58,106 nt of DNA from Caldifarciminota bacterium (GTDB taxonomy: Bacteria; Hydrothermota; Tepidihabitantia; SM23-42), in NCBI GenBank assembly GCA_020353055.1, contig CP070686.1, positions 1,420,738-1,478,843 on the forward strand. The letters are read 5' to 3'. Shown here piece after piece: positions 18,338 to 27,843 of this stretch; the first letter of the stretch is position 1, and every line of letters starts with the position of its first letter. The notes below the pieces were generated by a model. The model was not told where the DNA came from and did no database searches. It was given only the letters and a program-made list of their open reading frames with translations. The position numbers and the translations under genes are program-made.

Positions 18338-18655
18338 GTGAAGAAAAAGGAAATCATTGTTCTGGCGATTCTGGTTGGCGTTCTGATTGCTGTTAACGCG
18401 CTCAATTTTGTCAGAAAGGAGAGGGTGAAGCATAGCTATACTATGCTTGTTGAACGTGGTCTGGAGAAACTCCCGCTCAACGCAGTCGGAACGGGAGAAC
18501 TTGAGGATCTACCGGGCATCGGGCGGGTTCTGGCACGACGTATCGTGGCGTATCGTAACCAAATAGGGGAATTCAAATCTCTTGACGAACTGAAAGAGGT
18601 CAAGGGTATCGGAGACAAACTCTACGAACGAATATCCCCATACCTCGAACTATAA
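18338..18655 (+). CDS. ComEA-like helix-hairpin-helix protein
   Basis: Small membrane-anchored protein of 105 residues: one N-terminal transmembrane helix (IIVLAILVGVLIAV), a linker, then two helix-hairpin-helix motifs LEDLPGIGRVLARRIVAYR and LKEVKGIGDKLYERI. This is the ComEA arrangement, in which the protein binds DNA during uptake. Start is a GTG at 18338, 8 nt after the upstream stop. No other competence gene is visible in the window, so a role in DNA uptake is plausible but unproven. Confidence 0.8.
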   Translation: MKKKEIIVLAILVGVLIAVNALNFVRKERVKHSYTMLVERGLEKLPLNAVGTGELEDLPGIGRVLARRIVAYRNQIGEFKSLDELKEVKGIGDKLYERISPYLEL

Positions 18656-18704
18656 CCGATATTTATTTTCTCAAGATTAAGGGTGGATGTATATGAATTC
18701 TGCC

Positions 18705-20201
18705 CTACAGGGTACTCAGAAATTCATATATGGTACGGACACCGAACCCAGTGGCTCCAGCTGGAGTATAATCGCTCTCCTTATCGGTGAGTTCAGTGCC
18801 TGCCACATCGATATGCAGCCATTTTGCTTTTTCCACGAATGCTTTGAGAAATAACCCAGCCGTAATTGCCGAGGCGTAACGGCCGCCGGAATTCTTCAGG
18901 TCGGCGACGTCACTCTTGAGTTTATTGAGATATCCTTCGTACAGTGGCAGCGTCCAGAATTTTTCGCCCGCTAATTCCGAGACTTCGATGAGTTTGTCAC
19001 TCAAAGCTCTGTCGTTACCCATCAACCCGGCTATCTTTTCGCCGAGAGCAACGACGCAGCCGCCGGTCAGTGTGGCGATGTCGATAATGATCTCTGCTTT
19101 TTTGCTTTCGGCATAGACGAGTGAATCAGCAAGAGTCAATCGTCCTTCGGCATCAGTATTGACGATTTCGATTGTTTTACCGTTCATTGCGCGTATCACA
19201 TCACCCGGTCGATAAGCCGAACCAGATGGCATATTTTCGACCGCAGGAATGATAGTCAGCAGATTGACCTTGCTGTCTAACTTAGCCAGTGCCAGGGTGA
19301 CACCCGTGACCACTGCTCCACCCGCCATATCAGTTTTCATCGCGCCCATTCCGCTTGATTGCTTTATGGATAGACCGCCCGAGTCGAATGTCACCGTTTT
19401 CCCGATTAATCCAACCAATGGTTTGTCTGCATTTGTCATGCGGAGAACGATAAATCGCGGGACGTGTGAACTGCCCTGTCCAACAGCGAGCAGAGCGCCC
19501 ATACCCATCTTCCGCAGAGCAGCTCGGTCCAGACACTGGCACTTCACAACTTTTTGGATTCCCCAGTTTTCTATCAGCATCTGTATACGCTTTTGCATCT
19601 TCTCCGGGGTTAAGATGTTGGCAGGTTCGTTGATGAGATCGCGGGCAGCATTCTGTGCGTCAGCCAGGGTCTGTCCAATGACTACCGCATTGCTTAATTT
19701 CTTTGCTTTTGACGGATCCTTTTCGACAATTATAAACTCATTGATCCGTTGTCCGTTCGCTGGTTTCCTGTACGCGTTGAAATCATACAATGCCAGACAT
19801 GTTCCTTCGACCAACGATTGCGTTGCACGAGCAGGGTCCAAACTGCCGATGTCAGAACCGTGAACGATAGTACCTACACGCCTCGCATTAATTTCTCTGG
19901 CTTTCTTGACGGCAATGCCCGCGGCTCGTCTCACTATCTCGTTGTTGAGGTCTTTCTTCTTGCCGAGGCCGACGAGAATCACCTTCCTTACCGTTAATTT
20001 TGGACATTCATGTAGTACTGTAACTTCACCGACCCGACCTTTCACTTCGCGGTCTGCGATTAGTCTGGATATCAATCCTCCGAGTAGTTTGTCGACTGCC
20101 CCCGTTGCTCCGCCGGGCGACTTCGTACCTTCAAAAATGTTCAAAATAATGGCATCACCTTTGAAATCGGTGATTGATTTAACGACCACACTTATTTTCA
20201 T
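18705..20201 (-). CDS. pepA: Leucyl aminopeptidase, family M17
   Basis: Cytosolic manganese/zinc aminopeptidase that removes N-terminal residues from peptides. The M17 catalytic region is clear: VTFDSGGLSIK, MKTDMAGGAVV and the hallmark NTDAEGRLTLADSL, with DIATLTGGCVVALG downstream. The N-terminal domain is the usual alpha/beta module. Length 498 is normal. The ATG at 20201 has no ribosome binding site but sits 6 nt after a -10 box, so it should be leaderless. An inverted repeat (18691-18702 with 18717-18729) straddles its 3' end and may limit transcription. Confidence 0.93.
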   Translation of the reverse strand: MKISVVVKSITDFKGDAIILNIFEGTKSPGGATGAVDKLLGGLISRLIADREVKGRVGEVTVLHECPKLTVRKVILVGLGKKKDLNNEIVRRAAGIAVKKAREINARRVGTIVHGSDIGSLDPARATQSLVEGTCLALYDFNAYRKPANGQRINEFIIVEKDPSKAKKLSNAVVIGQTLADAQNAARDLINEPANILTPEKMQKRIQMLIENWGIQKVVKCQCLDRAALRKMGMGALLAVGQGSSHVPRFIVLRMTNADKPLVGLIGKTVTFDSGGLSIKQSSGMGAMKTDMAGGAVVTGVTLALAKLDSKVNLLTIIPAVENMPSGSAYRPGDVIRAMNGKTIEIVNTDAEGRLTLADSLVYAESKKAEIIIDIATLTGGCVVALGEKIAGLMGNDRALSDKLIEVSELAGEKFWTLPLYEGYLNKLKSDVADLKNSGGRYASAITAGLFLKAFVEKAKWLHIDVAGTELTDKESDYTPAGATGFGVRTIYEFLSTL

Positions 20202-20207
20202 GATTAC

Positions 20208-20235
20208 AGTATATAATGATTGACTGCCAAGTCAA
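20208..20235 (-). promoter_or_regulatory. Promoter of pepA, leaderless
   Basis: Minus strand TTGACT (20230-20235), 16-nt spacer, TATACT (20208-20213), then 6 nt to the ATG at 20201. Confidence 0.75.
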
Positions 20236-20279
20236 GCATAGATAGGTGTAGCTGGACGGGCGAGGTGTGGAAGGGCATG

Positions 20280-20307
20280 TTGACTTTCAAAATTAGATAT
20301 ATATAAT
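20280..20307 (+). promoter_or_regulatory. Promoter of the aminotransferase gene, leaderless
   Basis: TTGACT (20280-20285), 16-nt spacer, TATAAT (20302-20307), then 6 nt to the ATG at 20314. It is divergent from and about 45 bp away from the pepA promoter. Confidence 0.8.
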
Positions 20308-20313
20308 TTTACT

Positions 20314-21543
20314 ATGAAATCAGCAAAAAAAGTGAATAAATCCCGTGCTCCAAAGCCAAAATTGTCGGGTCGAGCGCATGCAATGCCCTTTTCACCGATC
20401 CGGAAACTTACGCCGCTGGCAGATGACGCAAAAAAGAGAGGAATACACGTTTACCATCTCAACATCGGTCAGCCTGACATCGAAACACCAGGAGAAATGT
20501 TCGACGCGATAGCTAAGTTCCGTGAGAAGGTTTTGAGTTATGGCCCGTCAGGTGGATTACTCGATTTGCGCGTCGCCGTTGTTGATTACTATCGAAGGGC
20601 AGGTATGGATATTGATCTCGACAACGTCTGGATAACGACCGGAGGGAGTGAAGCGATACTATTCGCTTTTATGTCGGTGTGCGATCCCGGCGATGAAATT
20701 ATTGTCTTTGAGCCGTTCTACACAAATTATATCGGCCTTGCGACCATGGCTCAGGTTAGGCTTGTGCCTTTGACGACGAAGGTCGAAAATGGGTTTCATC
20801 TTCCCAGCCAGCGGCAAATTGAAGAGAAAATCACCAGGAAAACTCGTGCCGTACTGATCAACACACCGAACAACCCGACTGGAACGGTTCTGACCGAGGA
20901 GGAGATGTATATTCTCTACAAGGTGTGTAGGAAACATGGACTTTTCCTGCTCTCAGACGAGGTATACCGTGAATTCGTGTATGATGGGCGTGTTCAGATA
21001 AGCGCTTTGTCATTGCCTCAAATACAGGATCAGGTCATTGTGCTTGATTCCATATCCAAACGTTTTTCTGCATGCGGCGCCCGTGTCGGGTGTATCATAA
21101 ATCGAAGTAGGAAAGTCATGGATGAGGTGATCAAATTCAGCCAGGCAAGACTCTGTCCACCGACGATCGAACAGGTAGGCGCGATTGCCGCCTACAAGAA
21201 TTTTGACCGCTACATAACACCAGTGATCAGCGAATATGAGCATCGCAGGAATTTTCTTTTTGAGGGACTGCAGAGAATAGGAGGAGTATACGGGCACAAA
21301 CCAGAGGGAGCATTTTACACGGTGCTTCGGTTGCCAGTGAAAAATGCCGATAAATTCTGTCATTGGGTACTCACCGATTTTCACTATGACAAAAAAACTG
21401 TAATGCTGGCACCGGCGAATGGTTTTTACTCTTCACCTAATAAAGGACGTAACGAAATTCGTATCGCCTATGTGCTGAAGGAAGATGATCTCCGTAACGC
21501 GCTTACGGTGCTCGAAGCTGCGTTGAGTGACTTCAAGGGATAA
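20314..21543 (+). CDS. Class I/II pyridoxal-phosphate aminotransferase
   Basis: Fold-type I aminotransferase, most like aspartate aminotransferases of the class I/II group. The lysine that binds PLP is in DSISKRFSACGARVG (about residue 250); NTPNNPTGTVLT and SDEVYREFVYDG are the other cofactor-contact motifs, and the C-terminal substrate arginine lies in RNEIRIAYVL. Around 20 basic residues precede the core (KSAKKVNKSRAPKPK), an unusual lysine-rich tail. The specific amino-acid substrate is not determined. Start ATG 20314 is fixed by its promoter. Confidence 0.85.
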   Translation: MKSAKKVNKSRAPKPKLSGRAHAMPFSPIRKLTPLADDAKKRGIHVYHLNIGQPDIETPGEMFDAIAKFREKVLSYGPSGGLLDLRVAVVDYYRRAGMDIDLDNVWITTGGSEAILFAFMSVCDPGDEIIVFEPFYTNYIGLATMAQVRLVPLTTKVENGFHLPSQRQIEEKITRKTRAVLINTPNNPTGTVLTEEEMYILYKVCRKHGLFLLSDEVYREFVYDGRVQISALSLPQIQDQVIVLDSISKRFSACGARVGCIINRSRKVMDEVIKFSQARLCPPTIEQVGAIAAYKNFDRYITPVISEYEHRRNFLFEGLQRIGGVYGHKPEGAFYTVLRLPVKNADKFCHWVLTDFHYDKKTVMLAPANGFYSSPNKGRNEIRIAYVLKEDDLRNALTVLEAALSDFKG

Positions 21544-21557
21544 GTTGTTTTCTTTTG

Positions 21558-22406
21558 ATGAATCCTGTCGCTGTACTACAGAAATTAGCAAGTTACATCA
21601 TCAGGGTGGTTCCCCTGGAAGTGGCCGACATGATTGCCACTCGTTTTGCCCTTTTATTCTGTTATCTTTCGCGAAGAAAGCGCGAACACATACAGACCAA
21701 CCTCAGACATATCTTTGCCGGCAAGAATATTGAGCGGAGTAAGATAAATAAGTATCTTAAGAATACGTTCAAAAACTATGCAAGGTCTATGATTGATTTC
21801 CTGCGTCTAAATTACATCACAAAGGATGATTTCAGTGTCGAAGTATTTGGCGTTCAGAACATTCATGATGCTTTGAAACATGGCCGGGGTTGTATCATGC
21901 TGACCATGCATATCGGCAATTGGGATCTTGCCGGGTCATATCTTGCTGCCCACGGTGTCCCGATGAGTGCCCTGGTCGAAGAAACCGAACCCGAGATGTA
22001 TGAATTGTATAAGAGACATCGGGAAAGAACGGGCATGATCACATTTCCTCTTTCGAAAGCCGCATATGGTTTTCTACATACGATAAAGAATAACCGTGTG
22101 CTTGCCGTTCTGGGTGACCGGGACATATTGAAGAGCGGCGTGGTCGTTAGTTTTTTTGATGGGAAGCGCAGCATACCGCGTGGACTTGGGCAGATAATAA
22201 TTAAGAAAAGAATTCCAGTAGTATTCGGCTGTATGGTATTCAATCCGTCACGCAAAGAGCCCCGCTATTTTGGATACGTCGATGCGCCCAGATTTTTCAC
22301 CGGTACTGAAGATGAATTCAATACGGTAATGGTTAGAAGATTCGAGGACTACATTCTTCACTTCCCTGATCAGTGGATGTTGTTTCAACCAGATTGGATT
22401 TGTTAA
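21558..22406 (+). CDS. LpxL/HtrB-like lysophospholipid acyltransferase
   Basis: Membrane acyltransferase of the LpxL/HtrB family, which adds secondary acyl chains to lipid A or a related glycolipid. The HxxxxD catalytic motif is HIGNWDLAG (about residue 116) and the later region KSGVVVSFFDGKRSIPRGLG is the usual second block. A hydrophobic N-terminal helix anchors it. Length 283 is typical. The ATG at 21558 follows a TTG in frame; the ATG is preferred. It begins a co-directional envelope run ending at about 26.0 kb. Confidence 0.8.
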   Translation: MNPVAVLQKLASYIIRVVPLEVADMIATRFALLFCYLSRRKREHIQTNLRHIFAGKNIERSKINKYLKNTFKNYARSMIDFLRLNYITKDDFSVEVFGVQNIHDALKHGRGCIMLTMHIGNWDLAGSYLAAHGVPMSALVEETEPEMYELYKRHRERTGMITFPLSKAAYGFLHTIKNNRVLAVLGDRDILKSGVVVSFFDGKRSIPRGLGQIIIKKRIPVVFGCMVFNPSRKEPRYFGYVDAPRFFTGTEDEFNTVMVRRFEDYILHFPDQWMLFQPDWIC

Positions 22407-22912
22407 TGACCGATAACGTGCATAGAAGGAAGAATACGGTGTGCGCTAAAACACGCAAAAAGATCAATGAAAATATTGACTCAAGTGGTTTATGTGTAAA
22501 GATAACGGGTGATTTTGTTCCAGAATATCAAAGTGACCTTGCCGCCGGGTGTGATCTTTATGCTGCGAACGATAAAGACATTATTATTCGTCCGCGCGCT
22601 TTCGGGACTGTGCCCACGGGCATTCACATTGAAATTCCCGAGGGCTATGAGGCCCAGGTTAGGCCGCGAAGCGGCCTTGCTAAAGATAATGGGATAGGTG
22701 TTTTGAATTCGCCTGGCACTATCGACGCCGATTACCGGGGTGAGATTAAGGTTATTTTGTTTAACTACGGGGACAAGCCCTTCAAGATCAAGAAGCGGGA
22801 CCGCATTGCTCAACTGGTTTTCAGCCGGGTAGAGCAGGCAAAGTTCGTGCGCGTTAAGCGGCTGAATCGGACCAAGAGGCAGAATGGCGGTCTCGGGCAC
22901 ACTGGCATATGA
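22406..22912 (+). CDS. dut: dUTP diphosphatase
   Basis: Trimeric dUTPase, hydrolysing dUTP to dUMP and keeping uracil out of DNA. All five motifs are present: AGCDLYA (I), RPRSGLA (II), GTIDADYRGEIKV (III), RIAQLVF (IV) and GGLGHTG (V, with Leu for the usual Phe). An N-terminal extension of about 35 residues precedes the core; the ATG at 22406 overlaps the previous stop as TAATG, while a GTG at 22441 after AGAAGGAAG would remove 12 residues of it. It is placed between an acyltransferase and a glycosyltransferase, apparently for transcriptional convenience. Confidence 0.92.
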   Translation: MTDNVHRRKNTVCAKTRKKINENIDSSGLCVKITGDFVPEYQSDLAAGCDLYAANDKDIIIRPRAFGTVPTGIHIEIPEGYEAQVRPRSGLAKDNGIGVLNSPGTIDADYRGEIKVILFNYGDKPFKIKKRDRIAQLVFSRVEQAKFVRVKRLNRTKRQNGGLGHTGI

Positions 22913-24027
22913 AGGTCTTATTTGTTTCAGATATCTTCTACCCGCACACTGGCGGTATTCCTGAACATATTCTCTATCTGTGTAACACGTTGCGGAAGAT
23001 GGGACACGATGCAAAAATACTTGCTCCATCATACGGTAACAACCGCCCGTGGGACAGTGATTATATTGTCAGATTGGGGCGCGCAATAAAGATCCCGAAG
23101 AACCGATCCTTCGCGGTTCTAACATTCGGCATACTCATACCGTGGAAACTGCGTCGTTTCCTGGAACGGGAGAATTTCGATGTCTTGCATCTTCATGGTT
23201 CCTTCGCACCGACACTTCCATATCTTGCCCTGAAATATTCAAAGGCGAAAAACTTTATCACGTTTCATTCGGCACACGAGGAGAGTTACGGTTACGTTCT
23301 ATGGGAGCCGGTACTCGAGCAATATTTCAGGAAACTTGATGGACTGATCGCGGTTTCAACCGTTGCCCGTGATTCGGTATCAAAATATTTTCCTGGTGAA
23401 TATCGCATCATACCTAACGGGATTGATACTGTTCGCTTCAACCCGAACGTGAAACCGATCGAATCATTGGCCGAGCATTCGCCAAAGATACTATTCGTGG
23501 GTCGATTCGAGCCGAGGAAAGGTTTGAAATATCTACTTCAGGCTTTTCCGATGATACTCCGCAGGGTTCCTACGGCGAAACTTGTTGTCGTCGGCCAGGG
23601 TTTTTTGGAGCGTTACTATCGCCGTTATGTTGAGGAGTATATTAAAGGTAGTGTTTTATTTGTTGGACACGTGACGCCTGAAGATCTGCCGCGTTATTAC
23701 GCCTCGTGCGATGTATACTGTTCACCGGCAACCGGAGCGGAAAGTTTTGGCATTGTACTCTTGGAGGCAATGGCAACTGAAACCCCGATTGTATGCTCAG
23801 ATATCCCGGGTTATCGTACCTTGATGGAGGACGGGAAGGAGGGCCAGTTTTTCAGAGCCCGGGATCCTGGTTCACTGGCTGCAAAAGTGATCGGTTTGCT
23901 CAAGGATCCCGGTGCACGCACGGAGATGGGCAAGCATGGCCGTAGCAAAGCCATGAGATACGATTGGAAAAAGGTTACCAAGCAAATTCTTGATTACTAC
24001 AGCGAGGTATTGAATGAAAAGGGCTAG
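22909..24027 (+). CDS. GT4-family glycosyltransferase
   Basis: GT-B glycosyltransferase of family 4. The N-terminal acceptor domain begins KVLFVSDIFYPHTGGIPEH, and the donor domain has FVGRFEPRKGLKYLL, GHVTPEDLPRYYASCDV and the EX7E motif ESFGIVLLEAMATETP. Phosphatidylinositol mannosyltransferase-like proteins share this pattern, so a glycolipid product is plausible. The start overlaps the dut stop by 4 bp (ATGA). Confidence 0.87.
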   Translation: MKVLFVSDIFYPHTGGIPEHILYLCNTLRKMGHDAKILAPSYGNNRPWDSDYIVRLGRAIKIPKNRSFAVLTFGILIPWKLRRFLERENFDVLHLHGSFAPTLPYLALKYSKAKNFITFHSAHEESYGYVLWEPVLEQYFRKLDGLIAVSTVARDSVSKYFPGEYRIIPNGIDTVRFNPNVKPIESLAEHSPKILFVGRFEPRKGLKYLLQAFPMILRRVPTAKLVVVGQGFLERYYRRYVEEYIKGSVLFVGHVTPEDLPRYYASCDVYCSPATGAESFGIVLLEAMATETPIVCSDIPGYRTLMEDGKEGQFFRARDPGSLAAKVIGLLKDPGARTEMGKHGRSKAMRYDWKKVTKQILDYYSEVLNEKG

Positions 24028-25324
24028 TTTCTGGAACATACTCAGAATAAGAGATTTCTCGATATTCACTTTTGCCCAGACAGTGAGTCAGTTTGGTGAC
24101 AAACTTGATTACATTGCCTTGGTTGCGATCATTGGTCTATTCCCAAAAGAACAGGCGCCATTGCTACTCTCTCAGATGTTGATATTCATCACTCTCCCGG
24201 TGTTGATCTTCGGCCCGATCGCGGGGATTCTTGTCGACCGTTGGCACAAAAAGACGGTCATGGTAGTATGTGATGCCCTGCGTACTATCTGCGCTGTCTT
24301 GATACCAGTGCTTTTTCTCACAACGCGGAATATTTATCCGGTATTCGCCGTTGTTTTTTTCATGTTTCTCCTTGCCCTCTTCTTTAATGCTGCACGGAGT
24401 GCTATCATACCCAACCTTGTATCTAAGAAGCGGATACTAACCGCGAATTCCGTGGTGAATTTTGTTTCACGCGGGGCTACCTTCATGGGAATGTTGGTTG
24501 GAGGAATCATCGTCGATTTGCATATTTGGCATAAGTTGTTCGGCATAGCTGGCTGGACAGCGGCTTTTATTCTTGACGCGCTTACTTTTGCTGTTTCGGC
24601 CGTTCTTTTATATATAATGAAAGTCAGACTGCCAGAGATCCCGAAGACAGTTGAACATTTGAAACCGAGGGGCTTTTTCATGCTGTTGAAAGGTGGTCTG
24701 TCCGGGATGTGGCGTGAGCTGGTGCATGCGGTGAAGATGATAGTCCATCAAAAGAATTTAGCGTTTGCCATGGCGACGATATTGTTGATCGTTATCGCAG
24801 GCAGCGTGATCTATATTTTGGTGATACCAACTGTTCAGCAAGAGATGGCTTGGGGCACCAGTGGTGTAGGTTTCCTGGCAGCAATCGGTGCCGTGGGTTT
24901 GCTTCTAGGAGCCTATCTTATGGGTGTTTTCGGCCATCATTTTGATCTGAAAGTATTGATACTCGTATGTTTCATCATAATTGGCGCAGCGTTGGTTCTT
25001 TTCCCGATCTTGAACAGTTTTCTCGTTTTTGCCGCGGTTTGTTTCGTTTGCGGTACGGCCATTTCGCCGGTCTTCATTGGTCAGGATACTCTGATACATC
25101 GTTATGCCGATGAACTTGTACGCGGTAGGATTTTTTCAATAAGGGACTGGATACTCAATGGGTTGTTCGCGCTTGGCGCAGTGCTGGTGGGTTTCTTGTC
25201 GGCAATCATTTATAAGGACTACCTATTCGTGATATTTGGCATCTGTGTTGCCGCTATGGCGACTCTGGGCTGGTTAATACTAGCACATGGTAAAAGCAAT
25301 TCAATTTCACAGAGTCACACCTAA
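24014..25324 (+). CDS. Major facilitator superfamily transporter
   Basis: Twelve-helix MFS permease of 436 residues. The loop between helices 2 and 3 holds GILVDRWHKKTVMVVCDALRT, the family's signature A. The opening FTFAQTVSQFGDKLDYIAL and the overall hydrophobic layout recall lysophospholipid transporters (LplT) and related macrolide-efflux-like members. With an acyltransferase two genes upstream, lipid flipping is a reasonable guess. It overlaps the glycosyltransferase by 14 bp. Confidence 0.82.
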   Translation: MKRASFWNILRIRDFSIFTFAQTVSQFGDKLDYIALVAIIGLFPKEQAPLLLSQMLIFITLPVLIFGPIAGILVDRWHKKTVMVVCDALRTICAVLIPVLFLTTRNIYPVFAVVFFMFLLALFFNAARSAIIPNLVSKKRILTANSVVNFVSRGATFMGMLVGGIIVDLHIWHKLFGIAGWTAAFILDALTFAVSAVLLYIMKVRLPEIPKTVEHLKPRGFFMLLKGGLSGMWRELVHAVKMIVHQKNLAFAMATILLIVIAGSVIYILVIPTVQQEMAWGTSGVGFLAAIGAVGLLLGAYLMGVFGHHFDLKVLILVCFIIIGAALVLFPILNSFLVFAAVCFVCGTAISPVFIGQDTLIHRYADELVRGRIFSIRDWILNGLFALGAVLVGFLSAIIYKDYLFVIFGICVAAMATLGWLILAHGKSNSISQSHT

Positions 25325-26003
25325 GGTTCAGCTCTGTGGTACCTGGAATTATCCTGGACAATTCGAGAATTTCATACGTTTTATTCACCGTGATTTCAGC
25401 GTGGTTATGCCCGGAGATGATCGAGATGGATTGGTGATCACTTTTGATGATGGCGATAGAAGCGTTTATGAATATGCTTTTCCAGTTCTCAAAAGGCACG
25501 GCGTAAGGGCGGTTGTTTTTTTGATCGTCGATTACATCGGGAAGGATGATCTGTGGGACATAACCCTCTCGGGCAAGAGAAGTGCTCATCTCACATGGGA
25601 TGAGATATGCGAAATGAAGGAGTGGGGCATCGAATTCGGGTCACATACACTGACTCATCGGAATCTTACACTGTTGACGGCCGCCGATGTTGCTTATGAG
25701 CTGTCCGAGTCCAAGAGCGTATTGGAGAAGAGAATAGGACCGGTTCGTTGTATATCTTATCCCTTCAATCGTGTGAATCGGCAGATCGTAAGGTTTGCCA
25801 AAAAAGCCGGATACCAATACGGATTCGGGGGTGCAGGAAACAATGATTTGCTCATTAAAAAAGAAGCAGTATATATAACTGACAATATCGTGAGTTTGAA
25901 TACGAAAATACGTGAGCGGCCGTGGGTTCTTTATCGCTATGACCGTTTGAAACAGCAGATTATAAATTACTTTACGATGATCACGATGTTGATCAAAAGA
26001 TAG
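25287..26003 (+). CDS. Polysaccharide deacetylase (CE4, NodB homology)
   Basis: Metal-dependent deacetylase of carbohydrate esterase family 4, removing acetyl groups from cell-wall or exopolysaccharide N-acetyl sugars. The catalytic Asp pair is in VITFDDGDRSV (about residue 50), and the metal-binding HxxxH appears in SHTLTHRNL. A weak C-terminal arm follows. No signal peptide is visible, which fits members that act at the membrane inner face or on lipid-linked sugars. It overlaps the MFS gene by 38 bp. Confidence 0.83.
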   Translation: MVKAIQFHRVTPKVQLCGTWNYPGQFENFIRFIHRDFSVVMPGDDRDGLVITFDDGDRSVYEYAFPVLKRHGVRAVVFLIVDYIGKDDLWDITLSGKRSAHLTWDEICEMKEWGIEFGSHTLTHRNLTLLTAADVAYELSESKSVLEKRIGPVRCISYPFNRVNRQIVRFAKKAGYQYGFGGAGNNDLLIKKEAVYITDNIVSLNTKIRERPWVLYRYDRLKQQIINYFTMITMLIKR

Positions 26004-26118
26004 GATCGGGGTTGGGGTCAAGATACTGGGTAAAGATCGACCGAGGGGCAATTACAATGTGGCGTTTGTTCTTTATCTAGTTTTAATTAATAGAGTGCAA
26101 ACATAGAAGGGAGGAGTG

Positions 26119-26853
26119 ATGGTAAAACGAAGCATCGCTTTTGTATTACTGCTGGTTGCGGTGACCTGGGCGCAGAACGCAGATTCGTTGATCGACCATG
26201 CGATTGAATTGTACGAGACGAGACACCTGGATGATGCAAACCTTTCTGAAAGTGCATCAATTCTAGAATCGATTGTTGAAGATAATCCGAAAAATGTCCG
26301 GGCTCTGTATGAACTCTCGAAAGTGTGCTTCTTGCTTGGTGATGAAGCCGAAGAAAAGGATGCAAAGTTGAAGCTTTTCTACAGAGGCAGGGATTTTGGT
26401 GAGAGTGCTATAGATCTCGATGAAGAATCACCGGATGCACATTTCTGGTATATGGTGAACGTTGGCAGGGTGGGACAGACAAAGGGAGTATTGAATTCGC
26501 TCGTTCTCGTACCTACCGTCAGAAAGGAGATCGAAACCGTACTCGAGATCGATCCAGAACACACCGGTGCCCTGGATGCACAGGCAATGCTATATTATGA
26601 ACTACCCGGACTGCTGGGCGGCAATCTTAACAAGTCTGTCGAATCTCTGAATAAAGCCATTGGGCTGGATTCGAACTATACTCTGCTTTACGTTGACATG
26701 GCGAAGGTTTACATAAAGAAGAAGGATTATGAACAAGCTCGCTGGTTTTTGGGCAGAGCACTCGAAATAGAAACTCCAACCTACGAGGCAGATCATGTCC
26801 TTGATGACAAGCCTGAGGCAGTTGAATTGCTGGAGGAAATTAAAGACAAATAG
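26119..26853 (+). CDS. Exported TPR-repeat protein
   Basis: Signal peptide (VKRSIAFVLLLVAVTWAQ) followed by about five TPR-like helical repeats, such as NPKNVRALYELSKVCFLLGD and NYTLLYVDMAKVYIKKKDY; TPR repeats mediate protein-protein contacts. Length 244. The ATG at 26119 follows AAGGGAGGAG by a few nt; a GTG at 26116 would shift it by one codon. No partner is evident in the flanking genes. Confidence 0.75.
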   Translation: MVKRSIAFVLLLVAVTWAQNADSLIDHAIELYETRHLDDANLSESASILESIVEDNPKNVRALYELSKVCFLLGDEAEEKDAKLKLFYRGRDFGESAIDLDEESPDAHFWYMVNVGRVGQTKGVLNSLVLVPTVRKEIETVLEIDPEHTGALDAQAMLYYELPGLLGGNLNKSVESLNKAIGLDSNYTLLYVDMAKVYIKKKDYEQARWFLGRALEIETPTYEADHVLDDKPEAVELLEEIKDK

Positions 26854-26925
26854 CTTTTATACCAGATAATCGCTGTTTGATAAGAGCAGGCAAGCGTTCC
26901 TAGCCATAAAGGAAATAAAAAATTA

Positions 26926-27843
26926 ATGGAAAAGATCATTGATGTCCTGGTCAGGCTGTTCCGGCTTGACAGAGGTAATAGATTCAAGAAATACGGATTC
27001 TTCGAAGGTTTCTTGAGCATTATCTTAAATATCATTCTCTGCATACTCAAATTTGGTTTCGGCACATTCTTGAATAGCATTTCACTGATTGCCGATGCTC
27101 TTCATTCTCTTTCCGATGTAATTACATCGATGATCGTGATTGTCGGCTTCAATATTTCGGCAAAACCAGCGGATAAGGAACACCCGTTTGGGCACGGAAG
27201 AGCGGAACGTGTAGTATCGATTGTTGTTGCGTGTCTGCTTATTGTCGTCGGGTTTGAATTTTTCAAAAGCGGGTTTGATAGATTCAGGAATCCCATTCCA
27301 ATCCGGGCAGATTTTCTTGTTATCGCGATGCTCGTTGGGTCGATCCTGATCAAAGAATTCCTATATCAGATATCCTTGGGCTTGGGCCGTAGGATTGATT
27401 CACCCGCTCTGAAGGCAGATGCCCTGCATCATCGGACCGATGCGATATCCACAGTGCTAGTTCTAATTGGTTTTGTTTGTTTCCGGTTCGGCCTGTTCAG
27501 TCTCGATGGGATCATGGGTATGGCCGTTGCCCTGATAATCGTATATGCCGGTATCTCAATTATCAAGGAAGCGGGTAGTTTCTTGATCGGCCAGGCGCCG
27601 TCTTCATCTCTGGTCGATAAGATCAAGGATACAGCATCGAAATGCTCGGGCGTCAATGATGTTCATCATATTCATGTCCATGATTATGGTGGTCAACTCG
27701 AAGTCACGATACATGTGCGGCTGAAGAGCAATATACACCTGGATGACGCACATCAAAAGGCGTCCGAGGTGGAGGATGCAATCAGGCGTTGTGTGCCGGG
27801 TGCCGAAGTTACCGTGCACGTTGAACCATATGATGAAGCTTAG
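26926..27843 (+). CDS. Cation diffusion facilitator family transporter
   Basis: Proton-coupled exporter of divalent metals (zinc, iron, cobalt or manganese). Six transmembrane helices are expected in 305 residues. The two metal-site repeats are LIADALHSLSDVITS (helix 2; HSLSD, the HxxxD site) and KADALHHRTDAIST (helix 5; HHRTD). A cytoplasmic C-terminal domain with VHHIHVHDYGGQLEVTIHVRL is typical. The HxxxD sites point to zinc-type members, but metal specificity is not decided by sequence alone. Confidence 0.92.
   Translation: MEKIIDVLVRLFRLDRGNRFKKYGFFEGFLSIILNIILCILKFGFGTFLNSISLIADALHSLSDVITSMIVIVGFNISAKPADKEHPFGHGRAERVVSIVVACLLIVVGFEFFKSGFDRFRNPIPIRADFLVIAMLVGSILIKEFLYQISLGLGRRIDSPALKADALHHRTDAISTVLVLIGFVCFRFGLFSLDGIMGMAVALIIVYAGISIIKEAGSFLIGQAPSSSLVDKIKDTASKCSGVNDVHHIHVHDYGGQLEVTIHVRLKSNIHLDDAHQKASEVEDAIRRCVPGAEVTVHVEPYDEA

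Noticed and set aside
18691..18729. Inverted repeat at the end of pepA as a terminator
   Set aside because: The arms are AT-rich and there is no T-run after the stem, so a Rho-independent terminator is not supported.
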